From contig CAZIBN010000006.1 of NCBI GenBank assembly GCA_964537395.1, positions 5,380 through 69,379 of the forward strand: a stretch of DNA of 64,000 bases, in the 5' to 3' direction. Positions within the stretch are counted from its first letter, which is position 1. Each line of letters begins with the position of its first letter. Position numbers and translations under genes: made by a program. The stretch is from GWA2-66-18 sp964537395. Lineage in GTDB: Bacteria > Elusimicrobiota > Elusimicrobia > UBA1565 > UBA9628. Of this stretch, positions 16,014 to 23,853 are shown one piece after another. The notes beneath the pieces were generated by a model. That model was not told the origin of the DNA, did no database searches, and saw only the letters and a list, made by a program, of their open reading frames with translations.

Positions 16014-17096
16014 ATGAAGCGCGCGGATGTCGTCTTTTCCGGCATGCGGCCCACCGGTCGCCTCCACCTGGGAAACTACTGGGGGGCGCTGAAGAATTGG
16101 GTCGCCCTGCAATCCCAATACCCCTGCTTTTTCTCGGTCGTCGACTGGCACATGCTGACGACCGGCTATGACGATACCTCCAAGCTCCAGGAGAACTGCC
16201 GGGAGATGGTCCTCGACTGGCTCGCGGCCGGGCTCGATCCCGCCAAGTGCGTGATCTTCAAGCAGTCCGACGTGCCTGAGCACGCCGAGCTGTCCTTGAT
16301 GCTGGGAATGGTGACGCCCTTGTCGTGGCTGGAGAACAATCCGACCTGGAAGGAGCAGCTTCAGGAGCTGGCGAAGACCAAGCATGAGCAGGTCTCCGCG
16401 GGCGCCGGCAAGGCCGTGGCGGCGGTCGCCGCCAAGGGCACGCCGTCCGCCCATCAGGAGCTGCGCACCTACGGCTTCCTCGGCTATCCCGTGCTTCAGA
16501 CCGCCGACATCCTTCTCTACCACGGCACCAAGGTCCCCGTCGGCCAGGATCAGCTTCCTCACGTCGAGCTGTCCCGCGAGATCGCGCGGAAGTTCAACCA
16601 TGTGTTCGGCGAGGTCTTCGCCGAGCCTCAGCCTCTGCTGACCCCGACGCCGAAGGTCCCCGGCACCGATTCGCGCAAGATGTCGAAGTCGTACAACAAC
16701 GCGGTCGACATCTACGAGACCGCCGCGTCGCTCGAGAAGAAGATCAAGAGCATGTACACCGACCCGACGCGCGCGGCCGCGACGGACCCGGGCCATCCCG
16801 AGCCGTGCGCGGAGAACCCGCCGGGCTGCTCGGTGTATTCGATGCACAAGCTCTACGCCGACGCCGCGTTCGTCGCCAGGCGCGGCGACGAGTGCCGCGC
16901 CGGCCAGCTCGGCTGCGGCGCATGCAAAAAGGATCTGCTGGCCGAGATGTCGGGCCCGTACGACGAGTTCCGCAAGCGCCGTGAGGCGCTCTCGGCCTCT
17001 CAAGTCGACGCCATCCTCGCCGACGGCGCCGTGAAGGCTCGCGCCGTCGCGCAGAAGACGATGGAAGAAGTCCGCCGTGCGATGAGGCTCCGCTAA
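16014..17096 (+). CDS. trpS: Tryptophanyl-tRNA synthetase with iron-sulphur-type cysteine motif
   Basis: A 360-residue class I aminoacyl-tRNA synthetase charging tRNA-Trp. The HIGH-type motif is HLGN near residue 18 and KMSKS is at about 222-226. A Cys pattern at about residues 272, 294, 301 and 304 (C-x21-C-x6-C-x2-C, ending GCGACKKDL) closely matches the [4Fe-4S] cluster motif of Thermotoga maritima TrpRS (C-x22-C-x6-C-x2-C), and the anticodon-binding region follows it. This subtype is found in only some bacteria. The gene is directly followed by scpA (stop TAA abuts the next ATG). Its -10 box sits within a palindrome 9 nt upstream. Confidence 0.96.
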   Translation: MKRADVVFSGMRPTGRLHLGNYWGALKNWVALQSQYPCFFSVVDWHMLTTGYDDTSKLQENCREMVLDWLAAGLDPAKCVIFKQSDVPEHAELSLMLGMVTPLSWLENNPTWKEQLQELAKTKHEQVSAGAGKAVAAVAAKGTPSAHQELRTYGFLGYPVLQTADILLYHGTKVPVGQDQLPHVELSREIARKFNHVFGEVFAEPQPLLTPTPKVPGTDSRKMSKSYNNAVDIYETAASLEKKIKSMYTDPTRAAATDPGHPEPCAENPPGCSVYSMHKLYADAAFVARRGDECRAGQLGCGACKKDLLAEMSGPYDEFRKRREALSASQVDAILADGAVKARAVAQKTMEEVRRAMRLR

Positions 17097-17963
17097 ATGA
17101 CCGAGAAGGCCTACGAGGTTTCGCTCGAGCTGTTCGAGGGTCCGCTCGACCTTCTGCTCTTCCTGGTCAAGAAGAACGACCTCGACATCAACAACATCCC
17201 GATCGCGCAGATCACGAAGGAGTACCTCTCCTATCTCGAGCTGATGAAGGACATGGACCTCGACGTCGCGGGCGATTTCCTGGTGATGGCGGCGACCCTC
17301 ATGGCGGTCAAGTCACGTTCGCTCCTGCCCAGCGAGCAGAACCTCGAGGGCGACGAGGGCCCCAACCCGGCGGCGGAGCTGGCGCAGAAGCTGATCGAAT
17401 ACCAGAAGTTCAAAGAGGCCTCGAAGTTCCTCGCGGACCGCGCCAGCGAGATGGAAGGCGTCTTCTACCGCGGCGCGCCGCATTTCGAGGAGGCCGATAA
17501 GTCTCCCAACATCTCGCTCTTCGACCTCATGGCCCACCTTCAGGTCATCCTCCAGGGCGCCGAGGACGATTCGCAGGCCGTCGAGGGGGAAGAGTTCCCG
17601 ATCGAGGAGAAGATGGAAAAGATCATGTTCCTGCTCTCCGAGCGGCCGATGATCCCGTGGGAGGACCTGTTCGCCGACGAGCGCAAGCGGCGCGGCATCA
17701 TCGCCTGCTTCCTGGCGATGCTCGAGCTGACCAAGCTGCAGAAGATCTTCATCCGTCAGGACGCCAACTTCGGAAAGATCAGCATCTTCAAGAAGGACGA
17801 GAACGCGGTCGAGGAGACCCCTGCCGCGGATGTCCTCATCGCGCAGGTGCCCGTTGCCGAGATCCCCGTCGCCGAGATCCCCGCCGTCGAGCCCGCGCCC
17901 CTCGATCCGCCGCAGGCGCAAGACACGCCGAATGAACCAGGAGAGACCGATGTCCAGCCCTGA
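17097..17963 (+). CDS. scpA: Segregation and condensation protein A
   Basis: The kleisin subunit of the bacterial SMC condensin complex (288 residues). The N-terminus 'YEVSLELFEGPLDLLLFLVKKNDLDINNIPIAQITKEYL' is the canonical ScpA opening, and 'AATLMAVKSRSLLP' follows. The winged-helix C-terminal region that contacts the SMC head is at about 185-240. The last 50 residues are an acidic/proline linker with repeated V/I-P-V/A-A/V-E units, absent from typical ScpA. The ATG immediately follows the trpS stop codon. The 3' end overlaps scpB by 14 nt. Confidence 0.95.
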   Translation: MTEKAYEVSLELFEGPLDLLLFLVKKNDLDINNIPIAQITKEYLSYLELMKDMDLDVAGDFLVMAATLMAVKSRSLLPSEQNLEGDEGPNPAAELAQKLIEYQKFKEASKFLADRASEMEGVFYRGAPHFEEADKSPNISLFDLMAHLQVILQGAEDDSQAVEGEEFPIEEKMEKIMFLLSERPMIPWEDLFADERKRRGIIACFLAMLELTKLQKIFIRQDANFGKISIFKKDENAVEETPAADVLIAQVPVAEIPVAEIPAVEPAPLDPPQAQDTPNEPGETDVQP

Positions 17964-18819
17964 AGCCGAGAACGACGAGTCCGCGCCGATCGATCCGACC
18001 GAGACGGATCATGCCGAAACCTCCGTCGCCGCGGCGGAGGCCCCCGCCGAGTCCGCCGAGTCCGCCGAAGCGACGATCGAGTCCCTCGGGCACACCCCCG
18101 CCCCGTCGCCCGCCAACGACCCCGCGCTGCTGCGCCGCGCGCTCGAGGGCCTTCTGTTCATCACCGACCGGCCCCTGTCGGCCGGCGAGCTGTGCAAGCT
18201 CGTCAACGTGCGCGACCAGGACCGCATCGTGGCCGCCGTCGAGGAGCTTCGCCGCGAGCTCGAGGACCGCAACCTCGGCTACCGCCTGATCGCCGTCGCC
18301 GAGGGCTGGCAGATGGCCACGCGCCCCGAGCTGGCGCCGTACATGCGCAAGCTCTTCAGCGACCGCGCCACGATGCGGCTGTCCACGGCCGCGCAGGAGA
18401 CCCTATCGATTATTTCATACAAACAACCGTTGACCCGCGCGGAAGTTGAAGAGATCCGCGGCGTCGAGGTCATCGCCGCGCTTGAGACCTTGCTCGAGAA
18501 GCGCCTGATCAAGGTCGTCGGCCGTAGGGAAACCGTCGGGCGCCCGCTCATGTACGGCACCACGATGGAGTTCCTGCGCCACTTCGGCCTGCGCAGCCTC
18601 GAGGACCTTCCGCCTCTCGACCGCTTCGCCCCGGCCGACGCTTCGGCGTCGCTCGCGGAGCAGCCCGTCGGGTTCGTACGCGCTCCCGAGTCCGTCGGGG
18701 ACCAGGCCGAGGAGGCCGTGATCGCGGAGGCCTTGTCCGAGCACCCCTCGGACCCGACGGATTCGCCGGAGGCGAATCGGAAGCCGGAAGACGAGAAAGA
18801 GGGCCTCTGGCCCAAGTAG
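17950..18819 (+). CDS. scpB: Segregation and condensation protein B
   Basis: The winged-helix dimer subunit of SMC-ScpAB (289 residues). The core 'ALEGLLFITDRPLSAGELCKLVN' through 'ETLSIISYKQPLTRAEVEEIRGVEV' and 'GRPLMYGTTMEFLRHFGLRSLEDLP' is diagnostic. The start was placed at ATG 17950 because AGGAGA lies 6 nt upstream; an ATG at 17932 is possible. Compared with typical ScpB (about 180-200 residues) it has an extra N-terminal Glu/Ala-rich tail of about 55 residues and an acidic C-terminal tail of about 65. ScpA also carries an acidic tail, so both may be disordered interaction regions. Confidence 0.94.
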   Translation: MSSPEAENDESAPIDPTETDHAETSVAAAEAPAESAESAEATIESLGHTPAPSPANDPALLRRALEGLLFITDRPLSAGELCKLVNVRDQDRIVAAVEELRRELEDRNLGYRLIAVAEGWQMATRPELAPYMRKLFSDRATMRLSTAAQETLSIISYKQPLTRAEVEEIRGVEVIAALETLLEKRLIKVVGRRETVGRPLMYGTTMEFLRHFGLRSLEDLPPLDRFAPADASASLAEQPVGFVRAPESVGDQAEEAVIAEALSEHPSDPTDSPEANRKPEDEKEGLWPK

Positions 18820-18820
18820 T

Positions 18821-20263
18821 GTGAAGATCCTCGTCGCGGCCAGCGAAGCGGTCCCCTTCTGCAAGACCGGGGGGCTCGCGGACGTGGTCGGGGCCCTCAC
18901 GCAGAGGCTAGGCGCTCTCGGCCACGACGTGTGCCTGTTCCTGCCCAAGTATCGCTCGATCCGCGCCGCGTCGCTCGAGGGGGGCATCGCCCATCCGCTC
19001 AAGGTTCCGCTCGCCGGCACGACGATGGACGTGGGGCTGAGCTTCCTGCATCGCCGCGGCGTGTCCGTGTACTTCGTGGACTATCCGCCGTACTTCGACC
19101 GCGAGGGCCTGTACGGTAACGAGGGCAAGGATCACGAAGACAACGACCGCCGCTTCGCGCTGTTCTCGCGCGCGGTGCTCGAGGGCGCGAAGGCGATCGG
19201 CTTCAAGCCCGACGTGATCCACATCCACGACTGGCAGACCGGCCTCGTCGCGGCGCATCTGAAGCGCCACTATCAAAACGATCCGCATTTCGCGGGCACC
19301 GGCTGCGTCTTCACGATCCACAACATGGCGTATCAGGGGAATTTCCCGCGCGCCGCGCTCGAGGCGGCCGGCTTCGACGCCGAGGATTTTTCGTCCGACG
19401 GCCTCGAGTATTACGGAAAGGTCAGCTATCTCAAGGGCGGGATCGTGCACGCCGACAAGCTCACGACCGTGAGCGCCGCCTACGCGCGCGAGATACAGGA
19501 GTCCGCGGACCGCGGCTTCGGGCTCGAGGGGCTGCTGCGGCGCCGCTCGAAGGATATCACCGGCATCCTCAACGGCATCGACCTTGAGGTCTGGGACCCG
19601 TCGCGCGACGCGGCGCTGCCGCGCCGCTACACGCCCAAGGACGCCGCCGCCGGGAAGGCCGCGTGCAAGGAGGCGCTCCAGCGCGAGTGCGGGCTCGAGG
19701 TCCGCGGCGACCGCCCGCTGATCGGCGTGGTGTCCCGGCTCGACTATCAGAAGGGGCTCGACATCGCGCTCGCGGCGCTCGAGCCGCGTCTTGATCGCTG
19801 CCAGCTCGTGTTGCTCGGCACCGGCGATCCGGCGCTGACCGAGATGTTCGCGGCCCTCGAGCGCCGTCACGCGGGCTCGGTGCACTTCCATCGTTCGTTC
19901 GACGAGCCCTTCGCGCACCGCGTCTATGCGGCGTCCGATCTTTTCCTGATGCCGTCGCGCTTCGAGCCCTGCGGCCTCGGGCAGATGATCTCCATGCGCT
20001 ACGGCGCGGTGCCCGTGGCCTCCGCGACCGGCGGCTTGCACGACACGGTGTTCGAGGAGTCGCTCGACGGGCGTCCGGCCAACGGCTTTCTCAGCAGGCC
20101 CGGCGACGGCGAGGACCTGGCCCGGTCGCTCGACCGGGCGATCGCCGCGTTCGGCGCGCCAGGGTGGAGCGCGCGCGTGAGCGCCGGCATGGCGGGTGAT
20201 TTTTCCTGGGACCGCTCGGTGGAGCTGTACCTGGACGTTTTCCGCGAGGCCGTGCCCCGATGA
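18821..20263 (+). CDS. glgA: Glycogen/starch synthase (ADP-glucose type, GT5)
   Basis: A 480-residue cytoplasmic GT5 enzyme that extends alpha-1,4-glucan from ADP-glucose. The N-terminal KTGGLADVVGAL loop that binds the nucleotide sugar is intact, with 'HIHDWQTGLVA', 'TIHNMAYQG' and 'GILNGIDLEVWDP'. The C-terminal Rossmann domain has 'VSRLDYQKGLDI' and the catalytic 'PSRFEPCGLGQMISMRYGAVPV'. The GTG start is 1 nt after the scpB stop. The last 4 nt overlap the next start, so scpA-scpB-glgA and the following gene appear to be one transcript. No other glycogen genes are present in the window. Confidence 0.95.
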   Translation: MKILVAASEAVPFCKTGGLADVVGALTQRLGALGHDVCLFLPKYRSIRAASLEGGIAHPLKVPLAGTTMDVGLSFLHRRGVSVYFVDYPPYFDREGLYGNEGKDHEDNDRRFALFSRAVLEGAKAIGFKPDVIHIHDWQTGLVAAHLKRHYQNDPHFAGTGCVFTIHNMAYQGNFPRAALEAAGFDAEDFSSDGLEYYGKVSYLKGGIVHADKLTTVSAAYAREIQESADRGFGLEGLLRRRSKDITGILNGIDLEVWDPSRDAALPRRYTPKDAAAGKAACKEALQRECGLEVRGDRPLIGVVSRLDYQKGLDIALAALEPRLDRCQLVLLGTGDPALTEMFAALERRHAGSVHFHRSFDEPFAHRVYAASDLFLMPSRFEPCGLGQMISMRYGAVPVASATGGLHDTVFEESLDGRPANGFLSRPGDGEDLARSLDRAIAAFGAPGWSARVSAGMAGDFSWDRSVELYLDVFREAVPR

Positions 20264-21855
20264 GGGCGCCGGGCCCGCAGCGCGCGCTCCTCATCATGCT
20301 GGCCGCTGTCTCGGCGGCCGTGGTGTGGGGGACGCGGACGACCGGCTCGCGCGCGGTCCTGCCCGCGGTCGAGGCCGACGCCTTCGCCGCGCTGACCGGG
20401 CGCGCGGCGGCCTCCACCCCGGAGCTGTGGGAGCAGCTGAAGGCCATGGGCGTGGCGGCCGTGGTGCTGCGTGAGGAGACCGCGGCCGACCTTGCGGCGC
20501 GCGGCGAGGTCCTTCATTTTTCCCGCGCGGAGGTTGAGAAGTGGCGCGTTCTCGGCCTTGTCGCGGCGAGCGCCGGCCCGAAGCCTGATTCGCTGTGGGC
20601 CAAGGACGCGAAGGCGCTGGCGCGGCTCTCGGGCGCCCTGGCCGCGCACGGCATCGATGTTTCCACCGGGAGCGGGCGGACTCTCGAGCTTCCGCCGGGC
20701 GTCGATCTCGCGCGCGTGCCGACGGGCTTCGATCCGGAGACCGTCGCGGTCGTCTCCGCGGCGGGCCTGATCCCGGTCGCGGCCTCGACGGGCTCCTGGG
20801 CGTCCGTCGCCGGGCACAAGCTCTGGATCCGGTCCTTGCCCGCCGCCGCGCGTCCGCCGGAATTTTTGCGCGCCGTGAACGGACGCGCGATGCGGCTGCT
20901 CCTGCTTCGCCCTTCTTCCGGCGCCGGTCTCGATGAGAACCTCGAACGGCTGCGCGCGGCGCTGAAGACCGTCAAGAGCGCGGGCCTGCCGGGCGTGCTT
21001 CCCGTGGACCCGTCAGGCGACCGGTCCCGGCCGCGCACCGAGCGCGCGGCGCGACTCTTCCTCTTCTACGCGATCGGCCTTCTGGGCCCGCTCCTGGCCG
21101 CGAGGGCCGGGCTGGGCGCGGAGCGGACGGTCCGCGTCTGGGTCGCGGCGCGAGCCTCGATCGCGGCACCCGTGCCCGAGACCTTGGCCGGCCTCTCCGC
21201 GGTGTGGGCCGTCGCCTCGGCCGCGGGCCTGCTCGCCGCCGCGATGGTCGCGCCGGAGAGCCGTGAGGCGCTGGCGCGCGCCTGGACCGTGTGGACCCTG
21301 TCCGCGCCGATGATCGTGGGCGCGGCGGCGCTGTTCGCTTCCGAAGGCCCCGCCGTGCGCGCGCGCTGGCGCGCCCCGCTGCGCATGCGCGATCTCGCCG
21401 CCGGGCTCGTGCTGGCTCTCGCGCTGTTCGGGCTGCTGGCGCCGCGGGCGGCCTTGCGTGCGGCCGGGATATGGGAGTCGGTGGACCGGTTCTCCATGGC
21501 GGCCGACATGCTGTGGTGGTGGCCGTGGCGCTGGAGAGAGATCCTCATCGGCACGCCGAGCATGGTACTCGCCCTGATCCTCATCGGCAAGCGCGAGAAG
21601 GCGGCTGCGGACGGCTGCTCGACCTGCGTCCCGAAGCTTCTCGGGGATCCGCGCGGCTGGCTGACCCTCGGCCTGCTGGCGCCCGCGGGAGCGGTGGCCG
21701 CGATTGGCGCGGGCGGCGCGCCGGCGGCGCTCGCCGTCGCCCACGGCGCCGCGGCCTGCGCGATCGGCGCGGCGCTCGGCCTCGCCCTGGCGGGCTTTAG
21801 GGCCCGGATGGAAGCGTGGGTCCTTGGGCCTACTCGTACAGGTCTATTGACCTAG
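20260..21855 (+). CDS. DUF5693-like polytopic membrane protein
   Basis: A 531-residue protein. One N-terminal transmembrane helix is followed by a soluble domain of about 220 residues ('LWEQLKAMGVAAVVLREETAADLAARGEV...') and then about eight helices (270-530). The pattern 'G....v.v.E.T...L...G.v' resembles DUF5693 proteins, membrane proteins of unknown function that in Firmicutes sit next to csaB, encoding a polysaccharide pyruvyl transferase. The ATG overlaps the glgA stop (ATGA). The end contains the -35 of the next gene (TTGACC at 21847), so the operon stops here. The family call is by pattern only. Confidence 0.6.
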   Translation: MRAPGPQRALLIMLAAVSAAVVWGTRTTGSRAVLPAVEADAFAALTGRAAASTPELWEQLKAMGVAAVVLREETAADLAARGEVLHFSRAEVEKWRVLGLVAASAGPKPDSLWAKDAKALARLSGALAAHGIDVSTGSGRTLELPPGVDLARVPTGFDPETVAVVSAAGLIPVAASTGSWASVAGHKLWIRSLPAAARPPEFLRAVNGRAMRLLLLRPSSGAGLDENLERLRAALKTVKSAGLPGVLPVDPSGDRSRPRTERAARLFLFYAIGLLGPLLAARAGLGAERTVRVWVAARASIAAPVPETLAGLSAVWAVASAAGLLAAAMVAPESREALARAWTVWTLSAPMIVGAAALFASEGPAVRARWRAPLRMRDLAAGLVLALALFGLLAPRAALRAAGIWESVDRFSMAADMLWWWPWRWREILIGTPSMVLALILIGKREKAAADGCSTCVPKLLGDPRGWLTLGLLAPAGAVAAIGAGGAPAALAVAHGAAACAIGAALGLALAGFRARMEAWVLGPTRTGLLT

Positions 21856-21875
21856 AATCCGCCTCGTGCTAGAAT
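21847..21875 (+). promoter_or_regulatory. Promoter TTGACC-N17-TAGAAT for the 21882 gene
   Basis: TTGACC (21847-21852) and TAGAAT (21870-21875) are separated by exactly 17 nt, and only 6 nt separate the -10 box from the GTG at 21882. This is one of the clearest leaderless-type promoters in the window; its -35 overlaps the stop of the upstream gene. Confidence 0.75.
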
Positions 21876-21881
21876 CAGGTC

Positions 21882-23057
21882 GTGAGACAACTGATCCCGG
21901 CTCTCGTCGTGACGGTCGTTGCTTTCTCGACGGCGTACGCGGCCCCCGCGAAGACCTCTCCCTTCTCTAATAAGTCGTTCGGCGACGGCAACGGCTACAA
22001 GCACCCCGACGCGGCCGTCGGCCAGTATTTCGAGACCAAGCCTGAGCGCCCCGCCGATCTTAAGCCCGAAAGCCCCCGGGTCCCCGCCAAGGTGACGCCC
22101 GAGGTCAAGCCCGCCGCGGTGACGCCTTCCCGCCCGCGTCCCCGTCCGTTCACTCCCGCCGTTGCGAAGGCCGAGCCGTCGGCGCAGAAGACGCTGATCC
22201 CCTCCGCGCCGCCCGTCGCTCCTGTTCCCGGCGCGGACGTCGAGAACGGAGCTCTTGACTCGGCCAGCGAGGACGCGCGCCGCGACTACGAGGCGCGCCT
22301 GTTCGGCGCCGCGCCCGCTCCCCGGCGCCCGGGCCTCGACGACCCTAAGGCGTTGCCCTTGACCGATCCGGCCCAGTCCGCCTCGACGGGCGAAGGCATG
22401 CTGTTCGTCTCGCTTGAGCTGGATTCTCAGGAAGCCGGCGCTTTGCGCGACGCGGTGGCCGGGCTCGGCGCAGCCGCGGCCTTCCGCCCCGATGCCCGCT
22501 TTCAGCCCATGCCGGGCGCGGCGGGCTTGGTGCGGATCAGCGGTTGGCTTCCGGCCTCCCGTCTCGGCGACGCGATCGCGCGGCCGGGCGTCAAGCGCGT
22601 CGAGGTCGAGCGCGGCTCGCGCCCGGCGGCGGACAGCCGCATCACCGGCGATTATCTTTTGACGCTTCGCGTGACCGATACCGCCTTCACCCAGGAATCG
22701 ATCGCGGCGAGCGTGAGAGAGCTGACCGCCGCAACCGGCTTCAAGCTCGATCGCGTGTACGGCGTCGAGACCCTTCCGGGTGGCGGCTCGACCGCGCTCG
22801 TGTCCGGGACGATGCCGGTGTCCCAGCTGTCGCGTGCGCTGGGGCTTCCCGGCATCATCAAGATCAGCTCCACCTTGACCTCTGCCGCGCCTTCCGCCAC
22901 GCCCGCCGCTCCGGCCGCTCCGGCCAAGAAGGAAGGCTTCCTTCAGTTCGTCAGGGCGCGCGGCCTCTGGCTGGTCCTGCTCACCGCCCTCCTCGCTCTT
23001 CCCACCGTGGGCGGGGCCATCAAGAGCGGGTTGGCCGTGTTCGTCCCCTACCGCTGA
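21882..23057 (+). CDS. Exported proline-rich protein with C-terminal membrane anchor, unknown function
   Basis: A 391-residue protein. A signal peptide (about residues 1-21, ending AYAAPA) is followed by a Pro/Lys/Ala-rich, probably disordered region (to about 160). Next come two related alpha/beta segments of about 75 residues each: 'GMLFVSLELDSQEAGALRDAVAGLG' and 'GDYLLTLRVTDTAFTQESIAASVRELTAATG'. The second looks like a duplicated copy of the first. A C-terminal hydrophobic helix (about 362-385) would anchor it. The GTG start is fixed by the promoter 6 nt upstream. Family not recognised; the duplicated domains resemble ferredoxin-like folds used in envelope proteins. Confidence 0.7.
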   Translation: MRQLIPALVVTVVAFSTAYAAPAKTSPFSNKSFGDGNGYKHPDAAVGQYFETKPERPADLKPESPRVPAKVTPEVKPAAVTPSRPRPRPFTPAVAKAEPSAQKTLIPSAPPVAPVPGADVENGALDSASEDARRDYEARLFGAAPAPRRPGLDDPKALPLTDPAQSASTGEGMLFVSLELDSQEAGALRDAVAGLGAAAAFRPDARFQPMPGAAGLVRISGWLPASRLGDAIARPGVKRVEVERGSRPAADSRITGDYLLTLRVTDTAFTQESIAASVRELTAATGFKLDRVYGVETLPGGGSTALVSGTMPVSQLSRALGLPGIIKISSTLTSAAPSATPAAPAAPAKKEGFLQFVRARGLWLVLLTALLALPTVGGAIKSGLAVFVPYR

Positions 23058-23081
23058 TACCTTTTGCGCCCTCGCATTTCG

Positions 23082-23087
23082 TAGAAT
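23082..23087 (+). promoter_or_regulatory. -10 element of the ftsX-envC-ctpA-tsaD operon
   Basis: TAGAAT at 23082-23087 lies 10 nt before the ATG at 23098. The flanking CTCGC (23071-23075) and GCGAG (23089-23093) form a small inverted repeat around it. No Shine-Dalgarno site is seen. Confidence 0.5.
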
Positions 23088-23097
23088 CGCGAGATAT

Positions 23098-23853
23098 ATG
23101 ACTGCCGAAGGCAGTGCCAAGGTAAGGTTGGCGTCGTTGTTCGCGCTCGCGGCGGCCGCCGGACTCGCGGGGGAGACTCTCCTGCTTGCCGAGCGTCACT
23201 GCACGCGCCTGGAGAGCTCCCTGCGCGACGATTTCCGCGTGGTGCTGTTCACGCGCGCGTCTCTAGGGGAAGCCCGTGTGAAGGTTTTGGAGGAAAAGCT
23301 CCGAGCGGCTCCCGAGGTCGCGGATGTGCGCTTCATATCGGCGGACGAGGCCCTGGCCGCGCTCAAGCGCGATGATCCCGAGCTCGCCGAATCGGTGGCG
23401 CTCGTGGGCGACAATCCCCTGCCTGCGGCCTTCGAGGTCAGGCCCACGCCCGAGGCGTTGACCCATCTCAGCGCGTGGGTCGACGGCGCCCAGCGCCTGG
23501 CCGACTGGTCAGACGTTCGCTACAAGCAGGGGCAGGTCCAGGTCATCCTGCGCCTGCGTTTTTACACTTATTTTCTGCGCATGACGCTGAGCACGCTCCT
23601 GTGCCTTTTCACCGGCCTCGCGCTGGGCGCCCTGAGCTCGTCCGTGCGCGCCGGCGGCGCCGGGCGCCGCGAGCCGGTCCTGTGGGCGACGGCCGGAGGC
23701 GCCGCGGGGGCCTTGCTCGCGATCGCGATCTGCTTGCCTCTGCGCCGCGAGGAACTGCTCTGGGCGTGGCCGCAGCCCTTCGCGCAGCTCGCCTTGCTCG
23801 CGGCGTGCGCGACACTTGGATGGGCCTTGTCGCCATGGCGCGCCGAGTCCTGA
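23098..23853 (+). CDS. ftsX: Divergent FtsX-like cell division protein
   Basis: A 251-residue membrane protein. After an N-terminal helix, the periplasmic segment 'FRVVLFTRASLGEARVKVLEEKLRAAPEVADVRFISADEALAALKRDDPELAESVALVGDNPLPAAFEV' fragments match the FtsX extracellular domain pattern (V.vfl.....e....l...l.....V..v.fiskeeAl...k.....l...l..NPLP..f.v). Three further helices follow, giving the four expected. FtsX normally pairs with the ATPase FtsE to control LytM hydrolase activators; no ftsE is next to it here. The protein is about 50 residues shorter than usual. It overlaps the LytM factor gene by 19 nt, the classical ftsX-envC neighbourhood. Confidence 0.85.
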   Translation: MTAEGSAKVRLASLFALAAAAGLAGETLLLAERHCTRLESSLRDDFRVVLFTRASLGEARVKVLEEKLRAAPEVADVRFISADEALAALKRDDPELAESVALVGDNPLPAAFEVRPTPEALTHLSAWVDGAQRLADWSDVRYKQGQVQVILRLRFYTYFLRMTLSTLLCLFTGLALGALSSSVRAGGAGRREPVLWATAGGAAGALLAIAICLPLRREELLWAWPQPFAQLALLAACATLGWALSPWRAES

